Assembly (NCBI RefSeq): GCF_021654795.1 | Contig: NZ_AP025344.1 | Coordinates: 558,001 to 622,000, forward strand | Direction of reading: 5' to 3' | Source: Paenibacillus dendritiformis | GTDB taxonomy: Bacteria; Bacillota; Bacilli; Paenibacillales; Paenibacillaceae | Length of the DNA: 64,000 bases | Shown: one piece after another, positions 57,544 to 64,000 of the stretch | How the letters are laid out: the number at the start of each line of letters is the position of its first letter | Position numbering within the stretch: the first letter of the stretch is position 1 | Translations under genes and position numbers: made by a program | Notes under the pieces: generated by a model | What the model saw: the letters and a program-made list of their open reading frames with translations, nothing else | Told to the model about the DNA's origin: nothing | The model's database searches: none

Positions 57544-60500
57544 ATGAACGATTTGGAGCGACCTGCTCATACCGTCTTGCACCGACTCACTCACCCCCAG
57601 CAAAGAATATGGACGGTTGAAAATATATTTCCGCATTCCTCCTTGCACAATATTGGCGGCGTCAGCCGAGTCCAGGGCCGTCTCGACTTCGACAAGATGG
57701 AACGAGCGATCCGGTTGTTTGTTCAGTCTCATGCCGGAATTCGATTGACGCTTGTCCATGACTCCGATGACTCCCGCGAAATCAAGCAATTCGTCGGCGA
57801 TGCGGAGGCGAAGCCCGTGGACAGGTTCGATTTCTCGCAGGAGGCCAGCCCGAATCAGGCATTCGATGCCTGGGTGCGGGCTAAATCTTCCGAACCGTTC
57901 CCGTTAATAGGGCAACGACTGTATTATTTTGCGTTGTTTACCTTGTCAACATCGGATAACGGCTTTTTTGTCAAGCTCCATCATATTATCGCGGATGGAT
58001 GGTCCATGGCCATGCTGACTCGTCAAATATGGAGCATCTATACGATGCTGCTTCAAGGCGAAGAGACGGTGCCTGACGAGGCTCCCGCATATTCGGAATA
58101 CATTGCTCAAGAGGAAAAATATTTATCATCCCGCCGATTCGAGCAGGATCGCTCTTTCTGGCTGGACAAATTCCAGTCTTTGCCTGAATCTGTCTTTACC
58201 CATTCCGCGGGAGTTCAAGGACGCCGCATATCATTTCCCCTTGATGCCGGACTATCCTCGGCATTGAAGGCGGCGGCGGTTCAACATTCGTATTCGATGA
58301 ATACGTATTTCACCGCCCTCTATTTTCTTTATTTGAACAAAGTTACAGGGCGGCAGGAAGCCGTTATCGGAACGCCCGTCTTTAACCGAAGCGGCGTGCT
58401 TCAGAAAAGCATCTTCGGCATGTTCACCAGTACGATGCCATTCCGGTTTCGGCTCGATGAACATTGGACATTCCGCGAGTTGCTGGAACATCTTCATGCG
58501 GACATGCTGCTCTGTTATAAGCATCACAAATATCCTTACAATTTGCTGCTTCAAGATTTACATGCGAATGGAATGGAGCAAAAATCCCTCTTTGACTTTT
58601 GCGTGAATTACTATAATACCTCGCATATTACCAAGGTGAATGGGGCGCCGGTGACAAATACGGAATTTTATAGCGGCGAGCAGTTGTACGCTATGCAGTG
58701 GATTATTCGGGATTGGTCCGACACCGGTTGCTTGCAACTGGATATTGATGTTCAGATCGGGGCCTATACCGATCGGCAGGTGGAGCAGATGTATGAACAT
58801 ATCATTCTGTTATTGCACCAGGTTCTCGCCATGCCGAATGCGGCCCTAAGCGAGATCAGCTTGGTTACCTCGAAGGAGAAAGAGTGGCAGTTGCACGGAT
58901 TTAATCGCTTTACGGCTGAATACCCGAAGCAGAAAACGATCAGCCGGCTTTTTGAAGAGCAGGTTCGGAAAACACCGGAACGGATCGCCGTGTCCTGCGG
59001 CGGAGCCAGCCTTACTTATCGTGAGCTTGACGAACGGGCTAATCGTCTGGCTGCGCGTCTGAGCCATTCGGGAATTTGCAATCAGAGTGTCGTCGGGATA
59101 CACATGATCCATTCTCTTGAGACAGTGATTGGCATTTTGGGCGTGTTCAAAGCCGGGGGAGCTTATCTTCCGCTTGATCCTTCCTTGCCGCAAGAGCGGT
59201 TGGCTTTCATGGCGGAGGATGCTGCCGTCAAGCTGGTATTGACTAACGTCAGCGACTCTTTTTCCTTTGCCGGAGACATCCTGAGGCTGGACGAGCTGGA
59301 TATGAAGCAAGGGCCGGCGGAGCCGGCTCCTGTCTCCCTGAATCCGTCGGATCTGGCGTATGTCATATATACGTCTGGCTCAACGGGCAAGCCGAAGGGG
59401 ACGCTAATCCGTCAGCAGGCGTTGGTCAACTATATATGCTGGGCTTGCAAGATGTATGTGCGGGGGGAGGTTGAAGTATTTCCGCTGTATTCCTCCCTGG
59501 CCTTTGACCTTACCGTTACCTCGCTATTCACCCCTTTGCTAAGCGGAGGGCAGATTGCGGTGTACCCGGACGATGGGGACGACTACGTCCTGTATCGAAT
59601 AATGGAAGAGAACAAGGCGACTGTATTGAAGCTGACTCCATCCCACTTGTCGCTCCTGAAGGGGGGCGATTACCGGCAATCCTCTGTCAGAAGGCTGATT
59701 GTCGGCGGGGAGGACTTCAAGTCGAGTCTCGCCGCCGAAATCGACGCCGCATGGGGCGGCAATGTTGAAATTTGGAATGAATACGGGCCTACCGAAGCGA
59801 CCGTTGGCTGCATGATCTATAAGTATGACCCAGAGAAGGATACGGAGGGCTCGCTGCCGATCGGCCATCCGGCCGACAATGTGCAAATTTATGTGTTGGA
59901 TTCGCAGTTGCGGCTTCTTCCAACAGGTTGTGTAGGGGAGATTCATATATCGGGCGACGGATTGGCCGAAGGCTATCTGAACCGGCCCGATGCCACGGAA
60001 GCGAGCTTTGTGAGGCATCCTTATCTGCCGAATCAAAAATTGTACAGGACAGGGGATCTCGGCCGATTCCGCCCAGACGGGATATTGGAGTATAAGGACC
60101 GGGCGGACGCGCAGCTCAGCATTCGGGGATATAGAATCGAACCGGGCGAGATTGAAAATGCGCTGCTTGCTCACCCGGCGATCCGCGAGGCAGCCGTTGT
60201 CAGCCGTTCCACAGACGGAAGCAGTCCGCAGCTCTGCGCTTATATTGTCGCCAAACAAAGCGTACCGATAAAGGAACTCAAAGCGTTTCTGGCTTCCCGG
60301 CTTCCCTACTATATGATTCCGCTGCATATGGTAACGCTGGAGAGCATGCCGATCACCCGCAATGGCAAGCTGAATCGCTCAGCGCTTCCCGAACCGTCCG
60401 CCATCCACGAGGGGAGCGGATGGGAGGAGAGCGGTTTTCTCCCCGAGAGCAAGGATGCGGCCATTCTCAGGGAGGCGATCGGAGAGGTGTTGGGGCTGGA

Positions 60501-62064
60501 GCGTGTCGGGAGAGGAGACAATTTCTATCAATTGGGCGGCGATTCTATTAAAGCTATTCAAGTTATGTCTCTGTTGCGGACGAGAGGACTTCGTATCACG
60601 GCAAATGATATTTTGACGCATCCGATTATCGGAGAGATGGAAGCTCGCGTCCAGGCTGCCGGCCCTGCCGAAACGCATGACCGAATCTGCGAGGGAAACA
60701 TTCCGCACACTCCGATCATCTCCTGGTTCTTCGGGCAGGAGATGGAGCAGCCACAGCATTACCATCAACGAGTGCTGCTGACAATGAAGCGTCCCATTCC
60801 GAAAGACACGCTTGAGTCGATGATGGCTCATCTTCTACGCCATCATGACACACTTCGAATGAATCTTGAGCCAGGGGGAACGCGCCTCAAGTATAATAAC
60901 CGCCATTTATCCGCTCCGTTCCGCATTCAGGAGCACGATCTGTCCGGTTTATCATCTCGGGAGAGGCACGAAGAAATGCTGAGGATCGCCGATGCGATGG
61001 AAAGCGCACAAAATCTGTATACGGAAAAGCTGATTCAGGCCGCGGTGTTCGTCCATGGCGACCAAGAGGCGTATTTGCTCCTTACGGCCCATCACCTCGT
61101 AGTGGACGGGGTATCGTGGAGGATTTTATTGGAGGATTTGAACCAAGCCGTACGGCAGTGGCAAGCGGGCGAGGAGATCGCATTTTCCGCCAAAACGCTA
61201 TCTTATCAGCAGTGGGCTGAGAAGCTGGAGCGTTACGGTCAGAGGGTGAAGGAAGAGGAAGGCAGCTATTGGGAGCATGTCCTGTCGAGCCGCTTCTTAT
61301 TCCCTTGCCAATCGCCAATGGGAAGCACTCCCTGTATGGATGCGCGTGATTCCCTCAGTTTTCAACTGTCGGAAGAGGAGACGCAGCAATTAGTGACCGC
61401 GGCCAATGCCGCATCTCGCACTCGTCCGCTTGAGTTGATCATGACGAGCTTGCTGCTGGCCATCCGGACTTACACCGGCCGTCATGAAATTATCCTTGAT
61501 CTGGAAAGCCATGGCCGCGATGAACTGGAAGAAGGGCTGGATGTGTCCCGTACAGTAGGCTGGTTCACGAATATATTTCCTTTTTCGATTGTGTTAGAGG
61601 GAACGGATCTCGCGTCCGCGATTAAGCAGGTTAAGGAACGATTGCGCAATATTCCTGCCAATGGAGCGGGATACGGCATTCTTAAATATTTAAATGGAGA
61701 ATGGAAGGACAGCGGCGAACGGGAATTGCTTTTCAATTATTTGGGGGAATTTACTGGCGCGAGGAGGGATGACATGTTTGAACTGGCTTGTCATCCGGAG
61801 GCGATTGCTTCTTCCCGAAGCGGCAGTTCGTACGGCATCGAGATCAATGGGGCAATTCTTCATCGCCGGCTATCTCTCCAGTTAAGCTATCGTTCAGCCA
61901 GGTTCGCCCGAGCGGAGATGGAGCTGTTCATGCACGAGTTCCATTCCCGGCTGAGGCAGGTTGTGCAATTTTGCAGCCAGCAGACGGAGTCCGTCTTTAC
62001 GCCATCAGATTTTGACGGCGCGGATCTGACACAGTCGGAATTGGACAGCATTTTTTCATCATAG
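57544..62064 (+). CDS. NRPS gene E: lipo-initiation module, starter C-A(Asn)-T-E
   Basis: The synthetase has 1506 residues. The first domain has the entry motif LTHPQQRIWTVENIFPHSS and HHIIADG (146), the pattern of starter condensation domains that load a fatty acyl group (compare surfactin). The A domain (core near 605) has the pocket D-L-T-K-I-G-E-V-G, the asparagine code. T has S1001 in LGGDSIKA. The last domain is an epimerase (HHLVVDG at 1183, ESHGRDE, LFNYLGEF). It would make N-acyl-D-asparagine. There is no upstream partner sequence on it, so it must begin the assembly although it is the last synthetase gene. AAGGATG lies ahead of the ATG at 57544. Confidence 0.93.
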   Translation: MNDLERPAHTVLHRLTHPQQRIWTVENIFPHSSLHNIGGVSRVQGRLDFDKMERAIRLFVQSHAGIRLTLVHDSDDSREIKQFVGDAEAKPVDRFDFSQEASPNQAFDAWVRAKSSEPFPLIGQRLYYFALFTLSTSDNGFFVKLHHIIADGWSMAMLTRQIWSIYTMLLQGEETVPDEAPAYSEYIAQEEKYLSSRRFEQDRSFWLDKFQSLPESVFTHSAGVQGRRISFPLDAGLSSALKAAAVQHSYSMNTYFTALYFLYLNKVTGRQEAVIGTPVFNRSGVLQKSIFGMFTSTMPFRFRLDEHWTFRELLEHLHADMLLCYKHHKYPYNLLLQDLHANGMEQKSLFDFCVNYYNTSHITKVNGAPVTNTEFYSGEQLYAMQWIIRDWSDTGCLQLDIDVQIGAYTDRQVEQMYEHIILLLHQVLAMPNAALSEISLVTSKEKEWQLHGFNRFTAEYPKQKTISRLFEEQVRKTPERIAVSCGGASLTYRELDERANRLAARLSHSGICNQSVVGIHMIHSLETVIGILGVFKAGGAYLPLDPSLPQERLAFMAEDAAVKLVLTNVSDSFSFAGDILRLDELDMKQGPAEPAPVSLNPSDLAYVIYTSGSTGKPKGTLIRQQALVNYICWACKMYVRGEVEVFPLYSSLAFDLTVTSLFTPLLSGGQIAVYPDDGDDYVLYRIMEENKATVLKLTPSHLSLLKGGDYRQSSVRRLIVGGEDFKSSLAAEIDAAWGGNVEIWNEYGPTEATVGCMIYKYDPEKDTEGSLPIGHPADNVQIYVLDSQLRLLPTGCVGEIHISGDGLAEGYLNRPDATEASFVRHPYLPNQKLYRTGDLGRFRPDGILEYKDRADAQLSIRGYRIEPGEIENALLAHPAIREAAVVSRSTDGSSPQLCAYIVAKQSVPIKELKAFLASRLPYYMIPLHMVTLESMPITRNGKLNRSALPEPSAIHEGSGWEESGFLPESKDAAILREAIGEVLGLERVGRGDNFYQLGGDSIKAIQVMSLLRTRGLRITANDILTHPIIGEMEARVQAAGPAETHDRICEGNIPHTPIISWFFGQEMEQPQHYHQRVLLTMKRPIPKDTLESMMAHLLRHHDTLRMNLEPGGTRLKYNNRHLSAPFRIQEHDLSGLSSRERHEEMLRIADAMESAQNLYTEKLIQAAVFVHGDQEAYLLLTAHHLVVDGVSWRILLEDLNQAVRQWQAGEEIAFSAKTLSYQQWAEKLERYGQRVKEEEGSYWEHVLSSRFLFPCQSPMGSTPCMDARDSLSFQLSEEETQQLVTAANAASRTRPLELIMTSLLLAIRTYTGRHEIILDLESHGRDELEEGLDVSRTVGWFTNIFPFSIVLEGTDLASAIKQVKERLRNIPANGAGYGILKYLNGEWKDSGERELLFNYLGEFTGARRDDMFELACHPEAIASSRSGSSYGIEINGAILHRRLSLQLSYRSARFARAEMELFMHEFHSRLRQVVQFCSQQTESVFTPSDFDGADLTQSELDSIFSS

Positions 62065-62090
62065 CGGGACCATTTGCACGGGGAGGGAGA

Positions 62091-62822
62091 ATGCGAATAA
62101 TGAGCCGCATGATACTATTTTGTCTGCCTTATGCGGGAGGAACGGCCATGATCTACAGCAGTTGGCGCTCGCGCCTTCACTCTTCTATTCTATTGCGTCC
62201 GGTAGAGCTTCCGGGAAGGGGAAAAAGATTCCGCGAGGCGAATTGCGACCGATTGGAGGAAGCGGTAGAGGATATTTACTCGAGGATTGCACCGGATTTG
62301 GCAGGGCCGTTTGCCCTTTTCGGGCATAGCATGGGAAGCTTGCTTGCCTTTGAATTGGCCATCAAAATCAAGCAGCGCACGGGACTTGAACCTGCGCAAT
62401 TGATCGTATCGGGCAGAAGGGCTCCGCATGTGAAAGTCGAGTCTCCAAAGATACATGCCCTTCCCGATGACCAATTCAAGGAAGAGATTAGAATGCTGGG
62501 CGGGACGCCGGACGAAATCTTGCGCGACGAAGACATGTTCGATGTCTTCCTGCCTGCCCTGCGGGCCGACTTCAAAATGATTGAAGAATATTGCTATCCG
62601 ACAGAAAGGAGCGAGAAGCTGGATTGCGGCGTCCATGTCCTGACAGGGCGGGGAGATGCGATCAAGGAAGAACACTTGGCTGCTTGGGGAGAACTGACGA
62701 CTGGCACATGCTTCGTTACTCGATTCGATGGCGGGCACTTTTTTATACATGACCACGAGAAAGCGATCGTTGATCTGATCAACAATGAATTGATGAAGCC
62801 CCTAATAAGGAGCAGCGTATGA
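62091..62822 (+). CDS. Type II thioesterase (second copy)
   Basis: The protein has 243 residues with the same fold and signatures: CLPYAGGTA, VELPGRGKR, nucleophile S80 in FGHSMGS, Asp in LTGRGDAI and His in DGGHFFIHD. It is clearly diverged from the first copy, so it is not a fresh duplicate. One may edit carriers and the other may release the peptide, since no synthetase carries a thioesterase domain. GGAGGGAGA precedes the ATG. Its stop overlaps the start of the peptidase gene by four bases (ATGA). Confidence 0.92.
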   Translation: MRIMSRMILFCLPYAGGTAMIYSSWRSRLHSSILLRPVELPGRGKRFREANCDRLEEAVEDIYSRIAPDLAGPFALFGHSMGSLLAFELAIKIKQRTGLEPAQLIVSGRRAPHVKVESPKIHALPDDQFKEEIRMLGGTPDEILRDEDMFDVFLPALRADFKMIEEYCYPTERSEKLDCGVHVLTGRGDAIKEEHLAAWGELTTGTCFVTRFDGGHFFIHDHEKAIVDLINNELMKPLIRSSV

Positions 62823-64000
62823 AGAGCTGTCGAGCAGCGTACAGAGCGTTCATGGCCGCAGTCCTCCTCCTCAGCCTCTGGATCGGATCCGGCGTGGTTC
62901 CGACGGCAACTGCCCTTGCTTCGAAGTCTTCAGAGCCGTCGTTAACGGAAGAGGAATTATCCAGGATCGAGGCCTTGATTCACGCGCAAATGCAGAAAGG
63001 AAGGATCCCTGGCATCTCCGTCGTTATTGTAAAAGGGGAAGAGACGGTCTATCAACGAGGCTTCGGGTTCTCCGATCTGAGAACGGGGCAACCCATCACG
63101 AGCGAAAGCGTGTTTGAGTTAGGGTCGGTCAGCAAGGCTTTTACGGGTCTTGGCATATTGCGGCTAGCAGAGGAGGGACAGCTAAAACTGGATGCTCTGG
63201 TATCCGACTATGTGCCATGGCTCCATATGACATATACCGGAGAGCGCCAGGGGAAGCGCATCCATGGCAAGGCGGCTATCACCATCCGGCAATTGCTGTA
63301 CCACACGAGCGGGATTCCGTTCCGAACGATCAGCAGCATTCCCGCTTCAAGCGATGACCGGGCGCTGGAACAGACGGTCCGCGCTCTCGGAGATGAAGCT
63401 CTTGACTTTTATCCGGGAGAGCGGTTTCAATACGCGACGGTGAATTACGACATTCTAGGGCACATCATTCAGCAAGTTGCTGGCGTCTCCTATGAGAATT
63501 ATATCCGAGAGAACGTACTGGAACCGCTCGGCCTGCGGCATACGTATGTGTCCGCAGTGCGGGCGGACCATCGCAAGCTGGTACAAGGACACAAGATTGG
63601 GTATTTGCGGGCCAGACCCTATGACGCTCCCGTATTCCGCGGCAATACACCGGCGGGATATATCTATACAGACAGCGGGGACATGGCCGCGTGGCTGAAA
63701 ATTCAGATGGGCACACAATCGGTTGCGGGTGCATTGGACACAGCGCTTATCCATTCTCATCTGCCGGATCGCTCCGTTCCTCCCGGGGAAGACGGGTCTT
63801 CCTATGCCGCAGGGTGGTACGTGTATCAGAGCGGAGGAGGGGAACTGTCCCATGGCGGAAGCAATCCTTCCTTCTCTTCCTATGTCGTTTTTCGTCCCGA
63901 GGAGAAGCTTGGTGTAGCGGTCATGGCGAATCTGAATTCCGCTCATACCGAAGTCATCGGCCAAGGTATTATGGATATTCTTATCCGTAAACATCCCGTT
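62819..64000 (+). CDS. Exported S12-family serine peptidase, ClbP/XcnG/ZmaM-like (N-acyl-D-Asn prodrug peptidase), cut by window end
   Basis: 394 residues are visible and the frame is open at the window edge. A signal peptide (hydrophobic core AAVLLLSLWIGSG, cleavage near TATALA) implies export. The beta-lactamase/DD-peptidase fold has S103-x-x-K106 in ELGSVSKAFTGL, Y205 in FQYATVNYDILG, and SHGGSNPSFSS (H345). These phrases match ClbP closely (ELGSxSKAFTGL, LYHTSGxPF, NYDxLG, SHGGxNPxFSS). ClbP-type enzymes cut N-acyl-D-Asn from pre-products outside the membrane and have three C-terminal membrane helices, which would lie beyond the window. The gene sits next to an Asn-specific starter module with an epimerase. 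It is coupled by ATGA to the thioesterase gene. A PBP-type macrocyclase is the alternative, but those are cytoplasmic. Confidence 0.85.
   Translation, partial: MKSCRAAYRAFMAAVLLLSLWIGSGVVPTATALASKSSEPSLTEEELSRIEALIHAQMQKGRIPGISVVIVKGEETVYQRGFGFSDLRTGQPITSESVFELGSVSKAFTGLGILRLAEEGQLKLDALVSDYVPWLHMTYTGERQGKRIHGKAAITIRQLLYHTSGIPFRTISSIPASSDDRALEQTVRALGDEALDFYPGERFQYATVNYDILGHIIQQVAGVSYENYIRENVLEPLGLRHTYVSAVRADHRKLVQGHKIGYLRARPYDAPVFRGNTPAGYIYTDSGDMAAWLKIQMGTQSVAGALDTALIHSHLPDRSVPPGEDGSSYAAGWYVYQSGGGELSHGGSNPSFSSYVVFRPEEKLGVAVMANLNSAHTEVIGQGIMDILIRKHPV

Noticed and set aside
62819..64000. Reading the last gene as an antibiotic-resistance beta-lactamase
   Set aside because: The SxxK and Tyr motifs fit class C-like enzymes, but the surrounding phrases match ClbP-type peptidases far better and the gene is translationally coupled to the NRPS operon.

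Overview
The window looks like a chromosomal segment of a Paenibacillus-type Firmicute. The genes carry Bacillales-style ribosome-binding sites and lipoproteins, there are YdbS/YdbT-like PH-domain proteins and an ETX/MTX2-type toxin, and more than 40 kb is a large nonribosomal peptide synthetase (NRPS) locus. No rRNA, tRNA, CRISPR array or intact insertion sequence was seen.

Layout. Positions 83-1033 encode a secreted aerolysin-fold toxin. Positions 1274-6480 hold a two-component system, a lipoprotein and two membrane PH-domain proteins. Positions 6687-8502 hold small accessory enzymes (an APH-like kinase, a NUDIX hydrolase and a DUF1801 protein). Positions 8561-14190 (minus strand) are a complete five-gene Dpp/Opp peptide ABC transporter operon. 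Positions 14191-22413 are a patchwork: a small secreted protein, an exactly 11-bp-phased array of DnaA-box-like 9-mers, a GNAT enzyme and an AAA ATPase, a lipoprotein, an AraC regulator overlapping a transglutaminase-like gene, and a decaying amino-acid ABC transporter (frameshifted binding protein, intact permease, only a stub of the ATPase). An APH-like kinase follows.

The main system is at 22414-64000, a hybrid NRPS/PKS operon on the plus strand. Gene A is C-A-T-C. Gene B is half-C-A-T-C-A-T-C-A-T. Gene C is KS-KR-T-C-A-T-C-A-T-C, with no acyltransferase. Gene D is half-C-A(methyltransferase)-T-C-A-T-C-A-T. It is followed by a type II thioesterase, gene E (starter C-A-T-E), a second type II thioesterase, and an exported S12-family serine peptidase that runs off the window end. 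Binding-pocket residues read by eye suggest Gly (A); Thr, Gly, Orn (B); a malonate unit, a Val-like residue and an unassigned residue (C); a Thr-like methylated residue, Pro and an unassigned residue (D); and Asn (E).

The key inference concerns gene E. It is a lipo-initiation module that would make N-acyl-D-Asn, although it is encoded last. Gene A begins with a C domain of the type that follows epimerases. The peptidase next to gene E closely matches the ClbP/XcnG/ZmaM family, which removes N-acyl-D-Asn from inactive pre-products during export. The locus therefore reads as a prodrug-activated peptide-polyketide pathway in the order E-A-B-C-D. The predicted product is acyl-D-Asn-Gly-Thr-Gly-[Orn-ketide]-Val-X-(Me)Thr-Pro-X, trimmed outside the cell to the part after D-Asn. 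I do not recognise this product. The release step is open, because no thioesterase domain is fused to the last module and no acyltransferase or 4'-phosphopantetheinyl transferase is visible in the window.
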